Assembly: GCF_036370855.1 (NCBI RefSeq)
Contig: NC_088113.1
Coordinates: forward strand, 14,714,501 to 14,778,500
DNA: 64,000 bases
DNA from: Dromaius novaehollandiae
Taxonomy: Eukaryota; Chordata; Aves; Casuariiformes; Dromaiidae
Direction of reading: 5' to 3'
The number at the start of each line of letters is the position of its first letter. Position 1 is the first letter of the stretch. Under the pieces are notes generated by a model. That model searched no databases and was not told where the DNA came from. It saw only the letters and a program-made list of their open reading frames with translations. This document shows, piece by piece, positions 34,270-46,608 of this stretch. Both the position numbers and the translations under genes were made by a program.

Positions 34270-35180
34270 TTGCACAGGAGACTGACTTGGTCTTGTACTA
34301 TTCAATGTTTTCATTAATGACCTGAGTGATAGACTAGAGGTTTTGCTTATTACATCTGCAGATTTTGACAGAAAGGTGGAAAGAACTGCAAGCAAGTTGC
34401 AAAGAGGATAGAAATTCAAAACAAACTTGACAAATTAGAGAAATAATAGTATGCAGTTCAACAAGTGAAAAAGTCTACGCTTTGGCAGGAATTACCAGCT
34501 GCACAAAGGCTGGCTTAGGAACAGATATTCTTCAGAAAAACACCTAAAGTTATAGTAGCTTACCACCTAACATAAGTTAACAATGTCATGCTGTTGCAAC
34601 AAAAGGCAAGCATCCCGCCGGGAGGTTGTAAACAGCAGCATAGCCTGCAAAGCACAAAGTGATCTTTCCAATATTCAGCATTGGTAAAGGCTCCTGATGG
34701 AATATTGTGTGAAGTTTGCCATGTCTTAAAAAAAGGTACGGACATGCTGGAGGAAGTCAAGATCAGGACAATAAGAATAGTCAGAGAAATAAAAAACATG
34801 GCTTACAGGGAAAGAGTGAAAGGCCTGGGATTTCACAGCCTAAAGAAGAGAAGACTGGAGGGAGTCACAGTCTTCAAATACATAAACATCTGCTGTAGAA
34901 AAGAAAAGAAAAGGAGTAGGTTGTTTGCTGTGTGAAAGGGTAAGAAGAAATAGGAATTAAGTTACAGCAAAAGAGGTTCAGCTTAGATGTCTGGAGAAAG
35001 CACAAGGATAACAATAAGCAAATAGTTGTCTAGGGAAGATTATAGCCCATCGCTGATGATCTGTAAGAAGAATTAAACAAAAAGCCTTATGAACATTGAG
35101 GGATGCAAAAGTCTCGGGTGGTGTTTTGATAGATCCCTTACTAGGTTTGTGTCATGCCTAATCTCATACTTGTTTGACCC
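34270..35180 (+). mobile_element. Decayed CR1-type LINE, 3' part of ORF2 and 3' UTR
   Basis: Reading in the plus direction, fragments follow the order of CR1 reverse-transcriptase ORF ends: LFNVFINDLSD near 34296 (the conserved 'xIFINDLxxG'), then GTTGCAACAAAAGGCAAGCA near 34590, a GILCEVC-like block near 34700, and YRERVKGLGFHSLKKRRLEG near 34805. The last is the hallmark '(Y)xxRLxxLGLFSLExRRLRGD' of CR1 C-termini. Beyond it the 3' UTR-like part continues (TTCAGCTTAGATGTCTGGAG). Multiple stops and frameshifts show it is long dead. The terminal CR1 microsatellite is not evident, so the 3' limit is approximate. Confidence 0.85.
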
Positions 35181-38100
35181 ATATTTTTGCACATGTTTTG
35201 CATATTAATTAAGTCCAAGCCCAAATGCAAGGAACAGATGGTTTCATTGCTTTTTTCAAGCATCACTTTCAGGGAAAATGGTGGTCAGAGATTTAAGAGA
35301 TTTTAAATGAGATTTAAAAAACTTCATTCAGCCTGTGATGAGAGCTTACTTTCAATGCAGAGAGAGATGCTCCCTGAAAACCCATCCTTCCAAGGGAACA
35401 TATGCTGCTTTATCAGAACTGACAGTGCTTGGCTGGGTGTTACGCAGCCTCAGCATTACTGTTGTGATGAAGTACCAAAGAGCAAGACCTGTAAAGAAAC
35501 CTTTTTCAGTAAGCTTCAGCTCATAAGAAATACAGCGAGGTTTTCCAAATTCTAACTCACATGGCCTAGATCCTGTTTCAGCCACGCTTGTACAAATGGC
35601 CAGGGCAACGTGAGGCAGGAAAGGGGATGCCCTCAGCTATGCAGAGCCCAGACAATGGCGCTTTGCACAGTGTGATTTAAGCAGCTCCCTTTAACATTCC
35701 TCTCATCTCAAGAAGTGTGAAAAAGAGAACAGGAAGAAAAGAGCAGGGCATGTTCTGCAGCACTGATAGAGCTCAAATATGATTGCCACATTAGCGGCAG
35801 TCTGCTTTCCACTTCATACCCTTTAGCTGCTAATCCTCTATTAAGTTTACATAGTACTGATAACTAAGGCTAAGGTGTATGTTTCCCAGGGGCAATCCAG
35901 GAGAATAAAGAGACAGTTTTATACTTTTAAATCTTCAAGTGAAAATTCACAATGGCCTCTGAATAGTATTATTATGAGTTTTCCACTCACACTTTTTTTA
36001 CAACTCAGTCCAGGTGCTTTCACAGAAGAAACATAAATAAGAACCTTTGTCTATCTAAAGGCATGTGCATTGCTAAAATCCATGGATTTTATGATCTTGC
36101 TGCCTCACCTACTTACATCATGTTAAACGAGCAATATTACATCAAGCAATCTTAACGTGATATTTTGATTGAATTACCTGCTAGTATTTTTTCTCACATA
36201 GCTACCAAAATAGCTTTACAGGTAGCACTCAAAATAGAAATTTAAACTGCAGAATGTTTAGGTATGATAGCAAGTTTTCTCTCTCTGAAATTTGAAGTTC
36301 TGGTATGGATACTGTCATACACTGACACACTAGGAAATTTCTGTATGTGTACGTATGTACAGAGAGAGGCACCATACAATGAGCAGTGAAACTGTTCAGT
36401 TTCTCCTACAGATTGCAATGATTAAGACATTAACTGCACCAGTTATTTCATGCTAAAAGTACACCTGATCAGAATGCTACTGTGAATGGCCTGAGAAAGC
36501 AGTTATGGAAAGCCTCACATTGCAACTGGTATTACCAAATGTCTGCCTCCAGCAGACTTCTCAATAAAAATGCAGGAGTTCCCAGTGTGAACTAGTTCCC
36601 AGCTTGCTCTAACAACAGTTTGCATGATGAATGGCCAAAATGCTTAGCACAGAAGCACAGGTTCACTCAGTTTTCATTTTTTGCTTCATACTTAAATCAT
36701 TACTAAATGAGGTTTACATTCTCTTCCACCGTCAGTTTGTTTCCCTTCAAAATGTTGATGTCCACAGACACAAACTGCGTTAACAAATATAAATAAAGTA
36801 ATCCTTTTTTTTTTGAAAAAGTAAGGTTTTCATGTAATAAGAGACTTTTATATCTTGCTGAACATTTTTGCCAGTTGGAATGAATTAAATGCGTGCGATC
36901 TGATTTAACCAAGTAGGTGCAGATTGCCTTTGAAATAGCTACTACAGAAAGATTTATACTACACACATTAGTACAAGAGTAAAAATCCCATTGATTTCGG
37001 TGCCCTGCCACCACACAAACATGTCCTGAATTTACTAAGCAATAGTTTCTGATTTCAAAACAGAATCTGATAACCAGATAACAGAACCTGATTCATGGCT
37101 TATTTTCTTGGTGTATCCAGGTAAAACTTCGTTATACCATTTAATGGACTGTAATAGAATAGCAAAGGTAGTTGACACAGAAGTATTTCAGTTTGTAACT
37201 AAAATAATAATGTTCTATGCCTTTAGTTACAGTAATTAAAATAACCCATGGTGAAAAGAACTATTGAGGATTACCATATTTGCTTATTAACACAATAGTC
37301 CAATTAGTTCTGTGAGAAAACGATGATTATCAGACTATTAAACAGTAACATCTAATTATTTTGGAGAAAAGCATGCATACTTCTATTCACAGGCTTACAA
37401 TCTCATCTTGCAACATAATGTCTTGTAAAGGAAAGATGCATATCATGCAAGAGTTGGGCTGCTAAAATTTTTAAAAGCTGATCAAGACTGGATTCATTAT
37501 GTATTATATAGATCATATTGGTTAACAAATACTAAGCAATGAGCATGAAGTGCAATATAGTGCAATACTGATTCCATGCATGTTTAAGTCAGTATTCCTG
37601 GATGTCTGTGAATTTTACATTAATTAGAAGAAAAAAATTAATGAGCAAACTGCTCTTCATGTTCTATTCAAGGTAACATCTGAGAGCTAACAAAAAAACC
37701 AGTGAGCATCTATCTGCTGACATATTTTGGGGATCAGTTAGTAGCTTGGGCTTTGGGGAGTTCTCCTTGTTAAAGCCGCTGTGCAAAGATACCGACTACG
37801 GTCAATTTGACCCCAGATCCTGCCCGTGTATTGACAAAGCAGGGACCAGAATGACATTCAAAATTCCAGTCAAGATGATATTTTTCAAGATCTTCTGTCA
37901 TTTTACCCATGTGTGAAGGGTATTTAAAAAAAAGGACTGAAAAGAATTTTTGACTCTTCCCTTCCTCCCCCACCCCCAGGATTCTGGTTTGTTAATGAAT
38001 CATCCTAACAAAATATTTAGATAGAAAGGGGGTATTTCTCCTTGTTATCTTCTTCCTATATTCTGACAGATTTAGGAGAATATAATCTTTGTTCATATAT

Positions 38101-41044
38101 ATATATATGTATCTGCTATGTTCTTAATGCTTTCCTACAAAAGTAGACTACATTTTTCAAATAAGGATGATTTCCTCAGGGTCAGTTAGTTGGATATCTA
38201 TTTATGCTGTGTCTTTAAGTCCTTTCTTAAACATGGGATATAATTTCCTGTCCAAAAGATGCTTGACAATATTCATTATGTTCCCAATTTCAAGAGTTTG
38301 TCCAATATTGAGAACGAAATAAGCCAGATAAAGTTCTAAATGGCTCAGTGGCAGGAAATTTTACTGAGGAATTTCAGCTGCTACTTTTGTGTGGATGACG
38401 AGGAAAACTATTTCAGGCTGTACGTCATCCCTGTGCTACAGCATTTCTTCTGTTCTTTATTTAATGGGCTACTTCCCACTGAGTAGCAAATATATGAAAA
38501 TTCATTGCAGTCTTTCTGAGTCTTTTGATATTGCCTTATACAAGAAACACACACTCCCAAGTTTTTGAGGTGTTTTTAGAAGAGTCAAAGAAAGGTCTCA
38601 CACACACTGTTTCCATATTGATGTGTTAGTGTGCCTAAAAGTGGCTAAATGCTCTTAAATACAGATGCAGACTCCAAGTAATATGCATTTATACAGCAGG
38701 TTTTATCCAGCAGCTCTGCAGAAGCTACAAACGTTAAGCTTTAAATCACCAGCAGGAGCAAGGAAGCTGAACTCCCTCTCAAGCCCTGTGCTATGGTTAA
38801 CATTTGAGGTTAACTGTAAGGAGTGGATTGTTCTGAATCCGCATCTGTGGTGGATCCACCACTCGATATGTATAGTGAAGTTGTTAGAAGTCTCCACAGA
38901 TCAAGAGAACATCAGATTTCTGATTTGTATTGTAATGACAATAGCACATCTCTGAAATTACTGTTGCTGAGGCTGGATACGTGTTCATGAATATACATAT
39001 CAGAAGATATGGATTCATTTGGCCTTATTTAAATGGAACTGATCCCTTGATAAATATACAGTGAAAATCTGCTTTAAGCTACCTCGGAAAAGACCAGAAA
39101 AAAATCAATCACCTGGGAGAGGTGGCCTTTAACTAAAGTCTAACAAAAATTGTATAGGAAAGCCCTGGGGATAAAGTACTTTAAAGTGGTTGATTAAAGT
39201 AAAGCAAGGTGGAAAAGCAGAAGGAGCTGACAACCATTCCAGTTCATGCCATGATCTTATCGGCTCTCAGAAGACTTAGAAGAAAAGCCGCAGGAAGACA
39301 TATGGTCAAATTTTAAAAGAGGCTCACAAGAAGTTTCAAGCACACATTTTTCTCAGGCTTATTTTAGCTTTGCAAATATTTTGGTGAATGCACAACTCAA
39401 GCTTTGTGCATATGCTTTACTGCAGGCATTGAGAAGTGAAAGAAAGGAAAAAGTAGCACCATCTGGTTACTGTTTCCTGCTTTCTGATTCTCATTCACGT
39501 AAGCCCTTTTTGGTAGCAAACGTTTGGTTATTTCCACCTGTGTGTTGTCCCAGACATCCCCAGTAGTACCTGATATATGAAATGAGAGCAATGATTCCCA
39601 AGATGGAATGCAGGCAGGTGAGCCAGTGCTAAGCAATAAACACATAGACTGCAGACAGCAAAGAAAAGAGAAAACCCTTCCAGATCTGATTTCTGAACTT
39701 TCAACACCACCATCATCAAAAGTTTTCTGAATGGATCCCGGCACCTCAGCATGTTGCTGTGCTGAATCGTGCTGGATGTGACCTGCAATTTAACTAGACT
39801 TCAGGGGTTATTACTTCATGTGAAGCAATTAACATCTGTCAAGCTAAATAACTCATCTATAGGTGACCTGTTACACTGCCCTCAGCAAAATCTTTGAAGA
39901 CCAGGAACACTGATGTTGCATGGAGGTAAACCAAGGCAGAATTTTGTTCTGTGCCCATCTTCCCATGAGCCAGAGAGCAATAAAGAGGTTTCATGTTGGT
40001 TTATGCAATTGCTCTGGGTTTTTCTAGAGCCTTATCTAGTAAATCTGTTCAATGAGCATCTCATGCTTCTCAGTGAGAAAGTGACATCATGGAAACAGGG
40101 CTTGATTCTCCCCAGCTCTCAAGTTCTGTTCAATGTGCATAATACCTGGTAGCCAAGCCTGCATTGGTATCTGCCCAGGACTAATTTAGACCACTCCGTC
40201 ATGCCCCACCAGTCTACCGTTAACACACCCATTCCCTCTTCCGATTGCTCTTTGCACTAAGTTGTACATCTTGGAATCTCTGCCAGTGTATGCTATCATT
40301 GTTCCTAGCTAAAAAGGAATTTTCTACTGCTTAATTCCTCAGATCAGAGGACTTCCGAATGTGCAAGTACTGAAACAAGCAGAATGCTAAAAGAATATAC
40401 ATCTGGCAGACACTCCCAGACAAATTCAATAGTGCTACAAACTGATGTACTTTCAATTTTGGCATATCAGTCACATCAAATTCGAGTATGATTATCAAAA
40501 GACTATATTTGCCTATAATACAAAACACTTTTTTCCCTCCAATTACCATATGAAATTTTTAGTGCAGATAATACATAGTATTAATAGATCCTCTCACACA
40601 TGGCAATAAAAAGACTGATTTTCTCTCCTTCTCCCTTTCTCTATATCAGGAAAACCTTGCACATTTCAACTTTCTTAAGAATAAAGCACAGTTCAGAAAA
40701 ATGTTGTTGCATAACCACCTTCTGCAAACACTTTCGGATATAATAAATTAAGCCAGTCTGAGCTTGTATCATATAACAATCAAGTACATTAAACAATCTA
40801 CTGCAAATTCCCTGCCAATAAAACACAAAGCCATTTTCAGTTGCTGATATGCCATCTCTTCGGTTATGCACAACTAATAGCACTTTCACATAAACCATAA
40901 CAGTTTCTGCCTTTACCTGTGAAAAAGTGTCTTGTGTCCTTGTGTTATCCATGTCTGTGAAAATTCTACGTGTTTCATCAGTATCCGATAAGGTTACAAA
41001 CTATAGTTTATTCATGAATCACACCTGCTTTTCCACAGCACTGT

Positions 41045-41077
41045 TCTCTTTCTCTCTCTCTCTCCCTCTCTCTCTCA
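41045..41077. repeat. (TC)n simple repeat
   Basis: About fifteen TC units interrupted once by CC; likely polymorphic. Confidence 0.9.
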
Positions 41078-43090
41078 TGAAATCTTGCAGCCAATGATTT
41101 TTATCAAGTGTTACTTCCTTTTATACCGAGAACTGAAAGAAACAATAATGATGCTTTGCTTCCTTATGAGAAAAAAGTAGAAGTTCCTTTTTTACTTTTT
41201 CTTGAACTGATATTTATCTTTTAGCTACTTCCTGAAATCAGTGAGTCATGAATGCTAAAATTATGATGTATTAGTACACATTGGTTCTGTCTGAACACCC
41301 AACATGTTAGTTACCAAAATAAATGTCATATTAAATGTAACAAAGTTTGCCTGAGGAACTGTAAATACGATGCTCAATTTTCACAGCAATATTTTTATGC
41401 ACAGCAACAATCTTATATGCCTTCACATTCTAGTGTAAGTATGTGCACACTAGATCAAGGCACAAATGAATCTGCACATTAATGTCATATGAGGTTTCTG
41501 TAAAGATCAACATGCCTTTGCTATCCATATTGGAAAAGAAAGTCTGGTGATAAGAAGAGGGAACTAACAGTAAGGCATTCCCAAAATCCAACCCCAGTTC
41601 TAACAATTATTTAGCAGCTATGATAAAACATACCTTGGTTTCCCCTTCTATATATGGTGACTTATGACACAAACACATACAGAAATCAATTCAGAGATGA
41701 AATGTTTTGAATAGACATGGCTGTAAGGTCAGTTCTTCATATTTTGAAATTCCCTCTGCTCCAAAGAGCAGCAAAAAGGAAAATCAAAGGCAATTAAGTA
41801 TTTTCTGCAAAGCAAATCTAAAAATAAAAATAGGTCAGGAATTGAAACAGTTTGTTTTGATGATGGGTCTCAGTTCAACTTTTCCGTTACAATAGATGCA
41901 ATTTTACAAACGCCGCAAGAGAAAGTTGAAAAGTTGCATTCGGAAGAGGTGCAAATGGACCACTTTAGGAGTAAGGCCAGGGCTGCTCCCTCGCCCAGCC
42001 CCATGGTCCTCTGCCCTGAGGTCCCTCTGCCCTGTCACCTGCTTTTTCAGCTGGCTTTGCTGTGGACATTTGGAGGAAGATCCCGACTGATTTACCTGCC
42101 AGACCTCAGGCAGCAGACTGTACTGCAAGAGTAAGGAGAAGGTGCAGGCAGCCAGAGAGCAATAGGACAGATACTCGGCCACTCATCCACCTTGCTGGCA
42201 GGGGTTCCTCCACAGGCCTTAACCGTCCTGAAACTTGTGCCAAAGACCAGCCATGCAGGGTGGAGGACTGCCAGCTTTATGATCAAGCTCCTCTAGGCTC
42301 GCACTTGTAGATGTACCAGTAGATGCACCCAGAGAGGCCATAACTCATGCATAGGAAACATGCGGGAGGGAAGGGATTAGAAACTAGTTCTCCCTAGCTT
42401 CTAGGATTGTATTACTCAGGGTAATACAAATGAAAAGGAAGGTCAATATATGTTAATATGAACAATTTTTAATCGTTTGAATTGATTACAAAGTATGTTC
42501 CTTCTCTGAAAACATGTTAGCTTAACAGAGGCCAATAATGTAGCAGGACATGACTATGTCCAGACCTTCTGAAGAAATATTTAGCAAAATGTTGGCTTTT
42601 TTTATTAATACTTTTGAGTCTGAGTACTCTATGTCCAGGGTGATAGGATAGAAGTCGATAGAAGTTGTTTACTAAACTGGAAATCATGAAAAACATGTTT
42701 CTCTAATAGCTATCTTAAGTCATTTAGATATATATTTCATTAAAAAAAAACAAAAACAAAAAAACAGAAACTAATTCATCCAGGATTAAATTCCCAGTAC
42801 TGGTCTATTCCCCTTTAGAGTCCTCAGCCCTGAAGGAACTATAATTTTCTTTTTAAGTGAAAGAATCTTATGAACCTTTTTCTATAATGCGATTATAGCA
42901 CTGCAGAACATTTTAGAATGGAAAAATGACAGGTTTCTTTTATAAAGGTTTTGCAGAGATACTAGATTTTTCCCTTCTGCTGTCTGCAGAACAGCATTTT
43001 TTGCAAGGTTGCAAAGTATGTGAGAAAGTAGTTAATCAGAATGGAGCTCAATTGCTACTTTCAGAGCAAACATTTTCAATTAATCTGAAG

Positions 43091-43131
43091 TCATTAATTA
43101 CACCCTCCTTTAATAAAGGCTGTGGTGTAAT
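43091..43131. promoter_or_regulatory. Palindrome next to homeodomain-type sites
   Basis: ATTACACC (43097-43104) pairs with GGTGTAAT (43124-43131), and an inner CCTTTAATAAAGG forms a second inverted repeat. TCATTAATTA just upstream contains the TAATTA core bound by many homeodomain proteins. Regulatory function is inference only. Confidence 0.25.
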
Positions 43132-45840
43132 TTTCTTTTTTTTCCCTCTAAATTAATCAATGCAAGCATATGCCAGGATCATGTGTTGCAGAAAACACAC
43201 GGGAAAATTCTCTACTTAAATAAATTACCCTCCAGTGAAGAGGAAACAATGCAGAAAAGGGTTTTGAATCAACATGGAAGAGCAAGATCACTTTTTAAAT
43301 GTCTTGCCTGACTGGCACACAAGGTAAATGAGTTGTATCAGCAATCTATATTTTCCTTCAGAGCAACATAAACATCTCTGAAAATTTCAGAGTTCAACAC
43401 AAAAGCTAGATACCATTTCTCTCCCACTTCTGCACTCAAAATTCATTGCAGTGAGACTTAGCTTACTGCTAGACATCGTGATGACCCTTCTTCGGAGTCC
43501 ATTTGGTACTCCTCCCATGCACTCTGTTTAAGCATAATTTGTTGGGTTGCTATGAAGAACAGTACTTTAACTCTAGGCTTAACCACTCTTGTCCCCGTTG
43601 AAATATCAGTTAAAACACACTGCTGCTGTTCTGCTCACACTGAACTAAGCCGACTGGTGCATAAAGAGCCTATTGTTTTTCATTTTCCCCAGCTGCTCTC
43701 CGCGCTCAGGCTGCGAGCTCTTGCAAACCAACATTGTCTTGGGAAAGTACCTTACTCATGCTGTACTGTTCCTGTAAATAAATACTAACAATGTAACAGC
43801 TAGCTTCTTTTACAGATGAAAATAAAGAATGATTGCTTTACTGTAGAGGCAAAAAAGAAACACATGGGAAAAAGCATTTCACATTCATAAATGCCGGTGA
43901 TCCAGTTATCACACCAGATGGGGGAAAAGCAGGTGTCAAAGATGACATTGTAGCCCCTTCTCCCTCTTCCTTGGTAGTAAAACTTGTTGTGTTTGTTGCC
44001 AAACAGGAGTTTCCTTTACATGGAAAAACACTGTGCTCTGCTTTGCTTTAGCTTCTTTCTTAAAGCGCTGCTGTTCGTAAAACTTGCTAGCCACCATCTC
44101 CAAGGCTGGTCCCACTCTGTCCAGTGGGAATCTGCTACACTTCTGTTATGCTTTTTAATCTAAAAAGGCACTTGAGATTACTCAGATTTACAGAGAGAGT
44201 TTCAAAACAGCTTTTTCCGAACTTCTTTAGTTTCCATATTCAAGTACAAGCTGTGTAACCTACTTGCCAGCTTCCTGGTTTGCGTTATCTCACTTCACAT
44301 TTTCGCATAGAGGCCTGGCAGTGCTAGGCATGACTTCACATTCCAGATATTCAGCAATTTTCCTTCCTGCTTTTTAAAATGTGAAATCCCCACTGGTTTT
44401 CCAATAGCATATTGTGAATAACACTGTGTGAACATATTATTTTCTGGTTTGTGAAAGTTCAAAAAGACTCCTGTATTTATATCAATCTGAAGCATTTCTT
44501 TCGTAGGCAAAAGTCAAAAGAGGCTTGTGTGTCCATTTTTTGTGTCATTAAAGAAGTTTCTTAAAAAATTGAATCTAAGCAAAGGATATCTTTAAATAAG
44601 TCATTTAAGGCTGAAAAATCAGAGTTTGGTTTCAACACATTGAAACACAATGATTTAATTATTTTTTTTTAAGTGTATTAAGTTCACAGAAACATTTTTG
44701 CCTCTCAAGCATGAACATTTCAGCAAGGCTGGAATGCTCTTGCAAAATATTTTAGAGTTGGGAAACAAAGTCTTTCACTGGAAATTGTTTCACATCAAAA
44801 TTACTGGCTAAACCTATTTTATAAATGGGTTCTTTCCTTTCGCTGCAGAAGGGCAATGTTGAAAAAGTAAGGAAGCCAGAACTCCTAATGACTCCACTGC
44901 ATAATGGGGGGTTTTGACCTAGTACAATAGAGAGTATACCAAGGGTATTAATCAGCAGAAAGTGATGTGGGGAGACGTGCTGATGGTACATCAAGAAAGA
45001 AGAATTAGGGGGTGGAGGTGGTGGGGAAAGATTAGTAATTGAAGAGAGAACAGTTCACTTTTCTAATGGAAAGTGGAAGAAAGAAAGAAAAGGCTGAAAG
45101 GACCAGAAGTGGTAGAGTATCTACTCCAAATGAAGTATATTGCAATTATAAATGCCATTTCGTAGACTAGGTTAATGGGTACATCAAGGAACTCACTGAG
45201 ACACTGGATAAGAAACATCTGACATTAAGGGTTAGCAGGAAGAGTGTCACAACAAAGCGCTTGCAGGTATTGCTCAGCAACCAAAGAAGAGATTTTGCCT
45301 TGAACTACAACACACGAAAGAGAAAAATGACACATTCCGCACAGCTGTGGATCTCCACAGTGAGAAGAGATGGCAGGTCGAGACACACTCACAGGTATGA
45401 AGGAGGCCAGCAGAAAGATAAACAACCTGTAGGGTGCTGAGCCTGTCTTTTGCATCAATTGTTTGCAGTGATCGTCTGGCTGAGCACAGGCGTCCTTCCT
45501 CCCACTCACCCCCTCAGCCACGGAAATTTCATAGCTTACGGGCTTTAATTCTTTTATTTTTGTTGCTATTTTAAAGCTAGCAGCTTGGCAGCCCTGGGAG
45601 ACTGATACTGCCTATGTCCTACGTGAGCTTCCCACAGACATTGCCCTGACAGCATGCCTCAGCCCACAGCAGGAGACATCCTTGGGCAGATCCGGTGGGC
45701 CTCCTTTGAAGTCCATGATGCCAATTAACAGAGCTGGGAAGCAGCGAAGGGAAGGGGGTAATGCAAAGGAAACCACTTGCTCATTTCCTTAAGGATCCCT
45801 CAGCTCCTCAGTGAAAAAAATCACTAGGAAAGTAGCCTGA

Positions 45841-45960
45841 ATTCATCTGTCCGGCCGCGGGCTGTGCTCGCACTGCGAGGCTGTGCAGCGCCTGGCACGC
45901 CAGGGCCAGCCTGCGCCTTTGCGGCTCGGAGGCATCGCAGAGGTATGAAGAGCAATGGTG
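45841..45960 (+). promoter_or_regulatory. GC-rich patch with donor-like site; possible upstream exon
   Basis: About 100 bases with several CpGs (GGCCGCGGGC, CGCACTGCGAGG, GGCTCGGAGGCATCGCAG), followed by a plus-strand donor-like GCAGAG|GTATGA. It lies on the same strand as MC3R and 14.7 kb upstream, so it could be an untranslated first exon spliced to 60607. On the minus strand an equally good donor, CCGG|GTGAGT, sits near 45966-45972. Weak evidence overall. Confidence 0.2.
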
Positions 45961-46575
45961 GTTACTCACCCGGCATCACGCTGCACAGGATCCAGGAGAG
46001 AAAGAAGAACTTGCGAGAAACGAAGGGTAGAGGGAGATTTTTTTTCAAATCTTCTGCCTCCATAGACACAGATGAACAGAAACAAGCTGAAATTTGCATG
46101 TCCTTACTGTTCTTTGAATTCGTTGAAGAAATCTGGCCCAGTGAAGAAGTTGAGAACTATGCAGAAACATATCTTTTACAATTCCAAAGAGAAACACTAT
46201 TAAATTAAATCATTTACTCTGCTTTTTAACAGAAGCAAAAATCCAGTATTTTGAAGCCAAGCAGATGATATTTTGGGTTGAAATTGATATTCTCCCCTTC
46301 GTTTCACATGATGGATCAAGTATCTGTGCCAACAAGTTCTGAAAGAAACTGGAAAACCAACCAGACATGTTAGAAGGAAACCCTGCTTCATTTTTTTTTG
46401 CCTGTAAGTTTTTTCCCCAGTGAAAACCTAGTGCAGAAATTGATGGTATTGCAAGTTTCAGATATTTTTATTTGACCTGATTTTGATCTTGGTTTTAAAC
46501 AAGAAAAATATTTATGCACAACAGGTTATGCTACATTGAACTTGAGGATCCCCTGTGCATTAAATGCAAAAAAAA

Positions 46576-46608
46576 GGGGGGGGGAGGGGAGGGTTGGAGG
46601 GGAATGGG
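46576..46608 (+). repeat. G-rich tract, G-quadruplex candidate
   Basis: G-runs of 9, 4, 3, 4 and 3 are separated by loops of one to five bases. This satisfies the simple G3+ four-run rule for an intramolecular quadruplex on the plus strand. It follows an A-rich run. Confidence 0.6.

Larger units (their letters stand above)
35181..45840. other. Intergenic, no gene seen
   Basis: About 10.7 kb without a supportable exon. It holds a (TC)n tract at 41045-41077, an A-rich stretch at 42741-42770 and a palindrome next to TAATTA words (43091-43131). Confidence 0.5.

Noticed and set aside
45864..46208. A 114-codon plus-strand open frame
   Set aside because: No recognisable domain, composition changes from GC-rich to AT-rich halfway, and no splice context supports it as coding.
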